64,000 bases of DNA from contig CM020501.1 in NCBI GenBank assembly GCA_009823395.1, positions 21,691,861-21,755,860 on the forward strand. Reading direction: 5' to 3'. The notes under the pieces were generated by a model that ran no database searches, was not told where the DNA came from, and saw only the letters and a program-made list of their open reading frames with translations. Shown piece by piece: positions 12,193 through 23,995 of the stretch (position 1 is its first letter; every line of letters begins with the position of its first letter). The position numbers and the translations under genes were made by a program. This DNA comes from Thamnaconus septentrionalis (taxonomy: Eukaryota > Chordata > Actinopteri > Tetraodontiformes > Monacanthidae).

Positions 12193-12934
12193 TTGGCTGT
12201 GTCTCAATTCAGGGTCTGCAGCCTTCGAAGCCTGCATTTGAAGGCCAGTTACATCATAACACTGAGCGAAGGCTTGTCCCAATTCATTCATTCATTCATT
12301 CATTCATCTTCTATACCCGCTTATTCCAATTCAGGGTCACGGGGGTCTGCTGGAGCCTATCCCAGCTGTCTTAGGGCGAAGGCAGGGTGACACCCTGGAC
12401 AAGTCGCCAGTTCATCGCAGGGCCACATAGAGACAAACAACCATTCACACTCACATGCACACCTACGGACAATTTAGAATGTTCAATTGACCTCACATGC
12501 ATGTTTTTGGAGTGTGGGAGGAAGACGGAGAACCCGGAGAGAACCCACGCAGACACAGGGAGAACATGCAAACTCCACACAGAAAGGTCCCAGGCCCGGG
12601 CCCCGGAATCGAACCCACGACCTTCTTGCTGTGAGGCGGCAGCGCTAACCACTGCGCCACCGTGTCGCTGTCTCAATTCATTGAAATTCAAAGGATGCTC
12701 CAAATCCACCCTTCAAATGTGTTCTAAATCCTGCACTGCTACTAACCTTCGCGGCCTCCCGTATCACATCTGCAAATCCTGGAAAGTCAGCTGAAATGGT
12801 GGCATCTACTGGCAAAGACACAACATATAAATTTAAGTATTCAAATTTCGGATAAAATATTAAGTGTTTACCGTAGGGTTTTTACTTCTTTGAACATCCA
12901 ACTGGCTGCAGACCCTGAATTGAGACACAGCCAA
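12193..12934. mobile_element. Terminal-inverted-repeat element (MITE-like), copy 1
   Basis: The two ends are a perfect inverted repeat of about 31 bases, starting TTGGCTGTGTCTCAATTC and ending with its reverse complement. There is no coding capacity. The same element, 423 bases long and without the internal SINE, occurs in copy 2. I could not fix the target duplication, so the superfamily is uncertain (hAT-like is my guess). Confidence 0.7.
12289..12668 (-). mobile_element. tRNA-derived SINE inserted into the MITE, copy 1 only
   Basis: This is the same SINE as at 4075-4453 in reverse orientation, with the GAAT tail reading ATTC and the tRNA-like head at the right end. Flanks share CAATTCATT on both sides. 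Copy 2 (near 43036) has the uninterrupted site TTGTCCCAATTCATTGAAAT. The insertion therefore happened after the block duplicated, or was absent from the source allele. Confidence 0.88.
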
Positions 12935-13196
12935 TGTTACTTACCACTTCATTGAATAGCACACTGCTTAACTTGGAAATGAGGTCATCTGTCCTAAATT
13001 CTGATCCACGATGAAACCCTGTCCCAACATTGATGTGATATAATTTAGTCTTATGCACGCACACATGCACGCAACGCAATATTGAAACAACGTGAGAACT
13101 GTTACACCTGAGCTTATTTTCAAAGCCTCTTTTTAAAAGGCGTGGAGGGCGTAAACCAACTAAGAAGAAAGAGGCTCTCCACAGTGGCTGGATCGT

Positions 13197-13433
13197 TTTT
13201 CTTCCTCTGACCTCTTTCAGGGCCCCAGAATGGGCGAGACGCTGTCAGGCTCAGTGTCTTGCATTTGAAGTTAGCGAGGGAGTGGCATTTTCTCTCAGCA
13301 GAACAAAAGGTGTTCCATCTCTGTCACACACACACACATGAACACACACACACACACACAGATATATATATATAGAGAGAGAGACAGGTATCCCATCTCA
13401 GGGCTTTTGGGAGTTGGAGGCAAAGACTTTGAG
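13197..13433 (+). promoter_or_regulatory. Proximal upstream region of the lysozyme-like gene
   Basis: A compound microsatellite, (CA)n-(TA)n-(GA)n at about 13326-13384, lies only 50 bases before the start codon. Its ATATATATA core is the only TATA-like stretch close by, so it may serve as the TATA element. This is inference; no transcription start is visible. Confidence 0.3.
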
Positions 13434-13895
13434 ATGAGGACTCTCCTGCTGGTTCTTCTGGGCTTAGCCGTGGCTGAAGGTCTCCTGTCCAGGTGTGATC
13501 TGAGGAGGCACCTTTGGAAACAGGCCCCACAACAGTTCGACGACAATCTGGTGGCCAAGAGTGAGTAATTCTCACCGATGCACAGCTACGCCACAATCGC
13601 TTGGCTCCTCTTCTGTTGTGATTTGTATTTGAATCACCGCTTAAGTTAAACTATGAATTCGATTGCAGTGAAGTCACAAATGGACAATAACTTAATGTAA
13701 ATGTACATGGAGAAGATAAAAGGGGAGGAAAATGACCCTTTTGTTTGTTTTCAAAATGGTAAGTAAGACAAGCAGATTTCCTAAAAAAAAATGCAATTAT
13801 CATCTGATATCATTAGATCTGAATGTATTTGCCAATCTAACGTCTACAAATACATTTCTATAAGATGATATGTTGTACATGTAGAATATTCACAG

Positions 13896-13969
<74 letters not shown>

Positions 13970-15347
13970 CGCAGTTGAAATGTTGTTCAATGGACCGGTG
14001 CACTGGATATAGTTGAGGGATGAGGATTCAACCTTATTCAGTCTTTTTCAAGTACCTGAATGGCAAGTAGGTCAGCATGGGATGGGAGGCAGGCTTGTTT
14101 AACACAGAAGACTTCAACCAAACAAGATGGAATTCATCTAAACATTAATTTCAAGCAACATGGAATCTGACTGGATTAAACACAAATCTGGGAATATTAC
14201 TTCCTGGAAACAATTCAACCAATATTTGAATAAAGAAACTTACTCAGACACAATCAAATGCATCTAAGAAGTTCAACCAAAATGGATGGATGGGATAGAT
14301 GATAGATGGATGATGGATGGATGTTTGCATCAGTCCCTCTCCATCTCCTGCAGTTGTGTGCAGCTCTGAGTCGATGACGGCCTTCAACAGAAGCGCATTC
14401 AACCTCAGGACCCCCCAGAAAGGAGGTGGGGGTGTCTGGGCGCTCTATGGCGTCCTGCAGCTGCCCAACCGCCTGGCCTGCAGTGACGACACCAGCTCAG
14501 CACCCAACATCTGCCGGCAGAGCTGCAAGAGTATGTTCCACTGTTTTACACATGCACAACACACACACACACACACACACCTATATATATATATATGCAT
14601 TTTTTTTTTTTTTAAATCGGTGTGTGTCTGCAAGTACGAGTACATTGATCTTTCACCTCTTTGTGTTCCTGGTTTATATCATATTGATTTCTTGTCTCAT
14701 GCGCATGAGGAATGTTGATTGGATGCTTTTTTTTTCTGGAGAAAAGAGAACTGGACTTTCTGATTTATTTACCTCATTTATTTTAATGAGCTCATCCTCA
14801 TCAGTTGCTGCTGACATGAGCTAATTCATTCATAAACAAATGAATCTTCAGCCTTAATGCTGCGCAGGATGCAATGGCTGTTTTTGTTGTATGCTTTTAA
14901 CCTTTTAATAATTATACTTGGAAAAAAATACTCAATATATATATGTATATATTTTTTAAATCAAGGATTTATCGATGACGACTTAGAAGACGACATAAAG
15001 TGCATGTGGAAGCTCTTTACTGAACTGGTGTAAGTACTTGTAAAATTTCCCCCCAAAAATTATCCATACATGTTGTTGTGTACAAATATCGTTGAGTGCC
15101 CTGCTGTGACGCGTCTTTGCTGTCCTCCCACAGTGAGAGCGGCTTCAGCGGAGTTTACTTTGAGCAGCTGAAAACCATGTGAGTCTCAGATGTCTGACAG
15201 CCTTTGAATCGTCCTTCAGTAAAAACCCCTCACGGACTCCTTCCCTTCCTCTGCGTGCCTAACAGGAGCGGCCTGGTCTTCCAGGAGGACTGCAAGCTGG
15301 TCGAGGCCACCGCGTACTTCGCCGGATGCTCGGACTCGCAGGGCTGA
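13434..15347 (+). CDS. Alpha-lactalbumin-like C-type lysozyme relative, non-catalytic
   Basis: Five exons (13434-13560, 14354-14530, 14966-15029, 15134-15178, 15266-15347) encode 164 residues: signal peptide MRTLLLVLLGLAVAEG, then a domain with the eight lysozyme cysteines in order. Aligning Cys to Cys with hen lysozyme puts Met at the Glu35 position and Leu at the Asp52 position, so both catalytic residues are gone. The calcium loop of alpha-lactalbumin and calcium-binding lysozymes is present as FIDDDLEDDIKC, with aspartates at the 82/84/87/88 positions. YGVLQL matches the YGILQI core. The family usually has four exons; here the third is split by an extra intron after TELV. Polyadenylation signals lie at 15783 and 15830. 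Likely secreted, binding calcium rather than cutting peptidoglycan. A partner-modulating role like alpha-lactalbumin is speculation. Confidence 0.85.
13895..13967. repeat. (TA)n microsatellite
   Basis: An uninterrupted TA tract in intron 1 of the lysozyme-like gene. Confidence 0.95.
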
Positions 15348-15669
15348 AGCACGAGTCGAGCGCGAGGACGCGGCGGCAGTAGCTGATTTCCTCTTCTTTT
15401 TTTTTTTTTTAAACACACCACAGGTCATCACACGTCATTCATGCTACTCCTGCTGTTATGTCTTTTCGCCACTAGAGGGCCCCGCCCATCGCTTCGCTGT
15501 TATTTGTACCTCTGTTTTTCCGCTGTGCCCTCGATCCTCACGTGAACAACTTCACACTTAATGCAGATTTTTTCGATGTTTAGTGAATGTCCAACACCGC
15601 TGACAGGTGGTGGTGGTGGTGATGATGATGTGATTGAGGTGATGATGTTGATGTTGATGATAAGGATAG

Positions 15670-15704
<35 letters not shown>

Positions 15705-15713
15705 TGATCTTGG

Positions 15714-15757
<44 letters not shown>

Positions 15758-16765
15758 CCTCCCCCACTGACAGCTGCCGTTCAATAAAGCCAGTGGGCTG
15801 CAATCTCACAGTTGTTGGTGTTGTGTGCAAATAAAACAACATGGCTCATCATCATCATTGTTAGAATTTTGTGCACTTGCTTTTATTGATGTTTGAATAC
15901 GACAGGACAGGGGAAGACACCCAGGTAACAAACGGAGCATTCCATTCCACCTTATGACTAATCCCGCGCCCCCTTGAGGAAAATGCAGGGGGAGATTTTC
16001 TGAATTGATCCCAACCTTTGCATGTGAGCCCTCCCTTGAGGGGAGGTAGGGAGGGTGGGAGGAACTACCTTGTCGTGCCAAGTTTTTGAGGCATTTCAAA
16101 TTTATTTTTGGAGGTGATGTCACTGGTGGTGAAAACTCTCTGCCTGCGTTCTGATTGGTTCTGATTCTGACTGGTTGTCGCCAGATGCCGTTGAATGCGT
16201 CGGGTTATTTGATGTATCGTTGATCGCCATCGTAAATTCAGCCTGGCGCTAAAAAAAACAACAGGATGAGGTGAAAGAAGCTAAACTGCTCGACAAAGCT
16301 GTAGACCTGATTAAAAATGAAAGCCCACTCCCTGTGTATGCCCACCTTCAGTTCTTTTTTTGTTCACATTATCAATAATCAAAAAAACCTTCTCTAAGCG
16401 TCCGTAAAACAACACGTTCAGCTCTCTGCTTGCAGCGTTCCAATGAAACACTTGGCTAGTTGGCTCCCTAGTAATGCCGACACTTTCTTGGACCTCACAC
16501 ACATTTCAAATTGGACAGAGACGAGGCGGTCTTAGGGGGCAGGGCCAACACCTAGTTGTGGGCGTGGCCACTAAACTAGGAGAGACGTGCGTGAAAAGTG
16601 GAGCAGCAGAAGACGTGAAGGACGTAAACAGATACAGGAAGTTAAAGGGATTGTTTGGGTTTTTTGTTATGACACGGGACTCTTAACAAAAACAAAAACA
16701 AAAAAAACACCACTTGTTGTTGCAGTTGTCATGTCTTTTTTTTCCCCCGCTGGGCACTGCCACCA
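15348..16765. other. Intergenic region between the lysozyme-like and smim28-like genes
   Basis: It starts with the lysozyme-like 3' untranslated region, which contains an imperfect (GAT)n repeat at about 15609-15756 and two polyadenylation signals. The rest presumably includes the 3' untranslated region of the convergent smim28-like gene. No other gene is seen. Confidence 0.55.
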
Positions 16766-19700
16766 TCAGACAAAGCGGCCGCTGGACCTGAGCTCTGGAC
16801 ACAGCTTGGCCTCCAGGTCCTCAATCTTGACCGACTCGGCGTCCCTGGAGCTGGAGAGGCTGGCGGCACGCGTGATCTTGGTGAGCGTCTCCTCATAGGG
16901 CGGCGGCAGGTAGACCATGACGAAGACGCCGTCCGAGCCGTCTGAGCTGGTGCTGGTGTGGCGCTCGGCGTTCCTGGTGAGCGAGGAGAGGAACTCAGCG
17001 CTGCCCTCGCCATCCTGCAGGTCAAGGGCGATGATGTCGGCCAGCCTCAGCTTGTTGCGGGCGCAGCAGTACCAGCAGGAGCGGCCACCACAGCGGCAGG
17101 CAACGGCAGCCAGTAGCACCACCAGCAGGACGCAAGCCACCGGCAACACCACATAGACCAGTAGCTCCGCCCATTTCCTGTCGTCGGCCAGCTCCAGGCC
17201 GTCGCTGCTGCCGTCGGCCTGTGGACAAAACCACGTTAGCGGATCAGCTGGAGGCTTTAGATCAGATTTAGCATTCAGGAAAAATCAACCAAACACAATT
17301 CACGGGTTCTCCAGTTTACTCCCACAGTCCAAAAACATGCATGTGAGGTGAATTGGAAACTCAAAATTGACCGTAGGTGTGTATGTGAGTGCAAATGGTT
17401 GTTTGTCCTGGTGACTTGTCCGGGGTGTCACCTTCACCCTGTGACAGCTGGGAGAGGCTCAAGCAGACCCAAAGACCAAAGATGGATGGATACTGCCGCT
17501 GATTTTTCAAGTGGCCACTCATGGTATTGCAAGAAAACAAAAAAACACATGGGGCCCAAATATCATTTTTCACTCTAAGCCGCAATACAACAATGAACCC
17601 CTGTAAAACGACAGGACTCCTCTGACCTAAACCTTGGTAATAAATCTTATGAACTTTCAATCTTTCTAAAAAATATATTATAAAGGCCAGAAAATCCACA
17701 GACAAGACTTTTATTGTATGACTTCAAAGCTTTCTACTTGCTGTGTCTTGGCTTTTTCTTTTTGGCTGATACAATCTGATGCATCACGTTAGTTACAGAG
17801 GCACGATGGGAAATGACACTACTGCTACGTGCTCTATGGGGTCACGTAATGCAGAGGTTAATTCAAGATGTTGGACTTTTTAGGCATCATGCGCCAGCAG
17901 AGCTTCTATCAACACAAAAGTTATGAGCAGAAAAAGGTTGAAGTTTAACTTTTCTGAATGTTCCGTGTGTGTTTAATTTTCCTCCCACCTTCCTTGTCTC
18001 TGGTACACTAACAATAACGACGACTACATCCTTCATGCACCTCCTCACATCTGTTTGGAGGATCAAACGTGTGACGGCCGGCGGGGAAAATGTGTCAGAG
18101 GAAATCAGCTGGCGGCGACGGGTGATGGTGGCGGTGGGGGAAAAAAATGTAAAAATCTGCGTCGTTGCCCAGAACGACTTACAAGTCTGCATTTGATCCA
18201 GACAAGAAGGTCGATCCAGCAACATGTGGCGCCGCTGCTCAGCATCAGCTCACTGGCCCAAATTCTTGCCGTCTCATCATTTCTTCTTTTTTTTCTCCCC
18301 CCTTGCTGACAATTAGTTAATGCTGCCCAGACGGGGACATGTTTTAATTGTCAGCCTGTTCTGACCTCAGCGGGTTCTCTCCTCACACCGCTGGGGCTTC
18401 ACTCGGACGGTTTGAGTGTCACATGTAGCATCTGCCACTACAGTTCTACTTGACTTTTGCAAAATGAAAAGAAAAAGATTAAAAAATAGAATTTTACTTA
18501 ATTGCAGAGTTTATAACTTTTACATACTTTATTTACAACTTTATATAGTAAAATTCCATTGGTGCTACAACAAATGTGGGCGTAAACAGGAAAACACCAA
18601 TGTGCAGCATTGTGGCTGCGTTATGTGGAACAGCTCTGACACGTTGGCTCTAAGCCGCTTGACTCAAACAAAAATACTGTGAGAGTTTTAGCGGCAAGAT
18701 CGCTAAGTGACGCGCTCAAGTGATAAAATTAGAAATGTGGCTTCCTCGTAGTTGAGACTGAAATAATCCCAGTCTGCTCCAAATTTTTTCCAGAGCTCCG
18801 GAGGACAACTACAAGAAGAGCCATTGGATGAAGCTCAGACATCTCCTCAGAGCTTTGACGTCAGCACTGTTAAAACATGTCCAGACTCTGATCACTTCCT
18901 ATATCTGTGTATCCTTTATCTTAAATGTGCCTCCAAAGATAAAGAAACTTTCTAGGAATAAAAGATAACGACAACCAACCATGCAGGTGGAACCAGTCAC
19001 AACAACACCAACTGTAGCCGACAACAGAGAAAACCAGAAGACAAATACAGGAAGTGACTGAGAGCCTAGCTGCTGCTAAAGAGATTAGCGTGGACACTGC
19101 CGTAGCGATACTTTGTATTTGCTTCTGTTTTTTTAAATCAGAATTGGACACACTTTTTTATATGTTGATAAAGAAATAAAGAACAAGAGTGGTGGGTTTT
19201 TTTCTTGGTGGAAACATTTTTTCCTTCAGCAGCTGCCCTCTGTCCAAACAAATACACTCAACAGAAACAGGAAATGGCATCATGCTGCACTAGTTCAACC
19301 AAAAAGCCAACAACACCACTCTCTGCTGCATGTGTAGAAAACTACAAGTACTTACAGCTAGCCATCCCCTTCCGTGTCATTATGTGTAGCTGTGTATCAG
19401 TGGTGGTTTTGGTGAAACAAAAGTAGTGAAAACTTTTCCAATTCAAAAGCACCGCCAATTTCTTCTTAAATGAATGAAAGCAACAGAGAGTGGGAGTTTA
19501 CGACAATCAACAGTACGGAAGTGGCTTTGCTGTAGCTGTCAAATGTAAATAAAAGTGGGAGTGGTTTAAAGCCAAAAGAGACTTATGTTATACACCACTC
19601 TCTCTACTGGGTGTTTTGGTTCTGTGCTGCACATCCACCGAAACAAAGTGGCCCCCTGTAGGTTGGCGGCAGTAGTGGAGCTCCGGAGCAGGTGGAACTG

Positions 19701-20385
19701 AATCGTCTGTGTTTAGTGGGTGGAGCCAACTGATGAAGTGAGTCCAGAATAGTCCTGCCAGAGGGTGGCGCTCTCAAAGTTTCTGCTGCAATTGCTTTCA
19801 TGCAAATTAACAGTTTGGGCTACTGTCTTAGCATCTAATGCTACGGTTAGCATCAAGCGCCGTCCGTTCACTTCTATGTGTTGTTTACTGACACGAGAAG
19901 GAGGAGCCAACAGTTCTAAAGGCAGTGGACAAGGAGCGGGGCTGTGACGTCACCTCCTGCTCCAGATGTCCAACAATCCTGTGCAGAGCAACAGTCTGTT
20001 TTTTCTGAAAATCTTTAAAAAAAAAAAAAAGTTAACACATGGCTGCTTTCAATTTAAATATAAGAAATCTCACCAATGTTTTGCCTGAACACAACCAAAA
20101 AGTCTGAAACAAAGTCAATCCCTAGAGAAATTCATGAAAAGAAATTGAAGTAAGTCACTCAAGGGAAGACAAACAATAATTCTCCTCTGTCTGAGGAAAC
20201 TGGGGGGGGGGGTCAATACAAAGCAATTCACTTCCAACTGATACGAATCATTCACCAGATCAGTGGTTGCCCAACTCGCCACATACCTGCTTCTCCTGCG
20301 GGGAGGGCGATCCCGTCACCCAGTCGTACGACCCTCGGCCCGCCGGTCCGAACCTCATCCAGCTGCTCTCCAGGAGGGCTCGCAT
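16766..20385 (-). CDS. smim28: Small single-pass membrane protein, SMIM28-like
   Basis: Two exons on the minus strand (20385-20287, then 17218-16766) join in phase 0 into 183 residues. The N-terminus, MRALLESSWMRFGPAGRG followed by SYDWVT, closely resembles my recollection of human SMIM28, which begins with the same Leu-Leu, Ser-Ser-Trp, Ala-Gly-Arg-Gly and Tyr-x-Trp pattern. Then come one hydrophobic segment (about residues 49-72, LLVYVVLPVACVLLVVLL), a Cys-rich juxtamembrane stretch, and a cytoplasmic tail with LPPPYEE, a PPxY-type motif that can bind WW domains of NEDD4-family ligases; human SMIM28 has LPPSYEE at the matching place. There is no cleavable signal peptide. The fish protein is about 30 residues longer than I recall for the human one. 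Function is unknown. Confidence 0.72.
17290..17490 (+). mobile_element. 5'-truncated copy of the tRNA-derived SINE
   Basis: It matches the body of the SINE at 4075 from GGGTTCTCC through GACAGCTGGGA to the tail, with many substitutions and internal losses. It lacks the tRNA-like head. It lies in the intron of the smim28-like gene and looks older than the two full-length copies. Confidence 0.75.
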
Positions 20386-20656
20386 GGTGCTCAGGTGATC
20401 AGGTGCTCAGGTGCTGCAGATCAACTCCCAGCGTCCACCACTTGTTGTCGTCTGGCGGAGTGAAGAGAGCCGAGGGCAAGGAGGGGATGGTCGCTTGGCT
20501 CGGAGGCGGGGCGCAGTGGGTGAGATGGGCGGGATGCGAGGTCCTGATGGGCGGAGCCAAAGGCTAAGCATCTGCTCACATGCACACACATGCAGTGGAG
20601 CGACAGGATTCAGGCCAATGATGGGATTTAACATCGGCCTATATCATACTCTGTTG

Positions 20657-20715
<59 letters not shown>

Positions 20716-22702
20716 CAAAGTGAAAGAAAGGGGCGGGGCCTCTCTTTAGATCAAATCTCTGGCACGTGGAACAAACTTGAGAAAGAAACACACTGACAAT
20801 AACACAGATGGTGTGTGTGTGTGTGTGGGGGGGGGTTCTGTGGGTGCGTATGAGACAGAAACTAATAGATTTTCTCAGCTTAAGCTGACTTAAAATGTTT
20901 TAAAGTAATTTTGACATTTTCTCTGAATAAACTCCCTTATTTCAGGATGAAAACAACGAAATTAAATCTTGTTCCAGAAAACTTTTTCTGTTTGTCTATA
21001 TGAAACCTACTGTTTTTTTCTGCAGAGGAGCAGCTACTGAATAAATGTGGGCTTTCACGGTTGAATGTGTGTGTGTTGTGTTGTGTTGAGTTGAGTTGAG
21101 TTGAGTTGAGTGGAGAAAATACCTGGGGTGTTTTCTGATGAAATATCTTTAGGATGGATTAGGATGGGAGATTTATCAGCAGGTGGTCGTTGAGCCAAAA
21201 ACCCGATTCCATCACAGGTTGTTTTTTTTTGCACTGCTGCCAAAATTCACCTCTACACATTCACATTTGATGTAATGAGCCAAAGTCGGACGGCATCGGT
21301 GACCAAAAGCTGCATCTTTGTTCAACAACAACAACAAAAACAACAATAACAATAATAATAATAAATCTGTCAAATCTTTACTCACTCTGCCTCAAATCCT
21401 CGACACGCCTCCAATCAAAGGATTTAAAGAAGCTACATGCCTGCTGCTGCTTCTGATGATGAAGACCAGACATTCGTGCAAACACACCACACGCATGGTG
21501 TATGGGTGCAAAGTCTGAAGCCAAGGTGACATTATCTGGATGAAAAGCAAACCCTGAACTCTGCTTTTAAGAAGAAGAAGAACAAGACAAAGAAGACGAA
21601 TAAGAAGAAGAAGTGTTTTGTTATAGCTGCATTTTGAAGCTGCTTTTTCTGCCACAAGGTGATTCAAAACAGTGACGAGGCAGCGCCTGGCCGGCAACCA
21701 GCTAACGCCAACAGCTAACGGTAGCTTCCTGGCTGTGGCTCTGCCCCTTTTCCCCCTACAGGGTATACGACCATTGGCCATTGTCTCAGTCTGACTGACT
21801 GAGAACAGTTTCTAAGTAGCATCTCTGTGCACTAACAGCAGCAACCTGGCCTCCTCTTTTGGGTGTGTAAGCGCTGCTTGGAAAGAAAACTGACAGCAAA
21901 ACTGCGGTGAGAATGATCCCAAAGAGGACACTGAGTGGGTCAGAGGTCACGGTGAATCGCGAGATAGAGTCGAACTGCTCTTCTTCCTTGTGCTTTCCCG
22001 GTCGTTCCCTCGAGGACGGGACGTCCTCCGCAATGAACCTTTTTTGCGGTCAATGGCATTAATTAATTAAGCAAACAGCATCAGGCCGAGCGGCCAGCTG
22101 TGGTTGGGAGGCCGTCACAGCGGCGGCGGCGGTGGCAAAGCTCGACAGCTGCCGGCAAGCGACCCAGCGGGACGCCACCGCTGCTGCTGAAAGGCTGGGA
22201 TTTGTCCCTGCAGGATTAGTGGACTGGCGGTCGGCACGCTCCAGCTGTGATTACTCCTCACGTGGCCATCTGAGTGGACCCGGCCGAGTACGAGGAGGAG
22301 GCTCCGTGAGGCATCGTGGGTAAACGCCGGGACCTGCCGTGACACCGCACACGCTGTGTGGATCATCACAAGAAGTGATCATGCAGATTAGTTTGTTGTA
22401 TTCGCAACAACTGTAGGGCAAAAAAAGTGGTAAAAAAAATATCGAGAAAATGATATTTCAAGGACACAAAAAAATTGTGTGTTTGTTTCATGTTTCAACA
22501 GCCACAAAACATGTTATTTCCCCTTCACCCTGCATTCTACAATGGAGAAAGTGTTGAAACGTGGAACTGAAAGTGTGCCTATTAATTTGGCCGGCACGTC
22601 TGACTGACTCCTGCTTCAGAGTTTCTCTGACAGACATCAGCGATGAGTGAAAGACGCAGCAGGATCTTCCTCAGAACTCCCGCAGGACCGCCCGGGAGTG
22701 GC

Positions 22703-22704
<2 letters not shown>

Positions 22705-22755
<51 letters not shown>
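22705..22755. repeat. (CTG)17 trinucleotide repeat
   Basis: An uninterrupted CTG run with no coding context that I can support. Confidence 0.95.
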
Positions 22756-22756
<1 letters not shown>

Positions 22757-23189
22757 CGTGCTGGAGTCGTTGACTCAGTAAAAGACGGACGGCAGCTGTA
22801 ATCCCATAAGAGGCTTTTGCTTTTTCACTCTGCTGAGGTTGGATGCTGTTGGCACGGTAACACGCTTTGTCACAGCATCTCACTGGACAGCAGCAGCATG
22901 TGAGGCCACAACGCTTTGTTGTTTTTTTGTTTTGTTTTCCCCCAACCCCTCTCTCCCAGTGGAGCAGTTCGGGGCAAACCTTTTAGTAACATTTCAGTAA
23001 CGTCCCATATAAACAAAACTTGCCCTTCAAAAACCAAACAAAACTGACGACGCTGAAGTTGGCACCACATCCGCCGCGGTGCTTCTTAGGTTTCGATTCC
23101 ACCTTAAAAAAAACATACGCAATTTGACCGCTACATGGCTGTGCTTATCCCAACACTTTTCAACATATAAAATTCAGCGAATCATTATG

Positions 23190-23995
23190 TCTATGTTGAG
23201 GTGGATTTTTTCCAAAATTATACAGTAGAAATGGACATGTGAGGTATCATTGTAAAGCCTAGGAGCTCTACTACCACAATCAGTTGACATATTTTATGGG
23301 AAATCATTTTTGGCCTTTTTGGGGGGACTCCAATGTTGACAACTTTGCCATTGACATCACAGTATTTTTCAGTTTTTCAGGTGGATTATTTCCAAAGTTA
23401 TACAGTAGAAATGGACACGTGAGGTATCATTGTAAAGCCTGGGAGCTCTACTTTTTATAATCAGTTGACATATTTCACAGGAAATCATTTTTGGCCTTTT
23501 TGGGGGACTCAAAGTTGACAACTTTGCCATTGACATGATATTTTTCAGTCATTATTTCCAAAGTTATACAGTAGAACTGGACATGTGAGGTGTCATTGTA
23601 AAGCATGGGAGCTCTACTGTCACAATCAGTTGACATATTTCACGGGAAATCTTTTTTGGCCTTTTGGGGGGACTACCATGATGTCAATGGCAAAGTTGTC
23701 AACTTTGGAGTCCCCCAAAAAGGTCAGAAATGATTTCCAGTGAAATATGTCAACTGATTATAAAAGTAGAGCTCCCATGCTTTACAATGACACCTCACGT
23801 GTCCATTTCTACTGTATAGTTTTTGAAATAATCCACCTGAAAAACTGAAAAATACCGTGATGTCAATGGCAAAGTTGTCAACTTTGGAGTCCCCTAAAAA
23901 GGACCAAAATGATTTCCTGTGAAATATGTCAACTGAATATAAAAGTAGAGCTCCCATGCTTTACAATGATACCTCACATGTCCATTTCTACACAG
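23190..23995. repeat. Foldback array: three direct and two inverted ~175-base units
   Basis: A unit containing TACAGTAGAAATGGACA, a GGAGCTCTACT segment and TTGACAACTTTGCCATTGAC occurs three times in direct orientation (starting near 23197, 23378 and 23550). It then occurs twice inverted (about 23669-23856 and 23857-23991), with the turn near 23669. A transcript could fold into a long imperfect hairpin. I cannot assign it to a named element. Confidence 0.85.

Larger units (their letters stand above)
6757..13196. repeat. Segmental duplication, copy 1 (contains gene B)
   Basis: This block matches 37629-43632 in the same orientation almost base for base, including intergenic DNA, the LINE relic, the promoter, gene B and a terminal-inverted-repeat element. 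Homology begins near TTGGACATAATGGAC and stops at GGCTGGATCGTT, about 240 bases before the lysozyme-like start codon. Differences from copy 2 are a private SINE insertion, loss of about 70 bases near 12902, a shorter TTA microsatellite, repeat-number changes in gene B, and the strongly diverged mature segment of its first coding exon. Confidence 0.9.
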
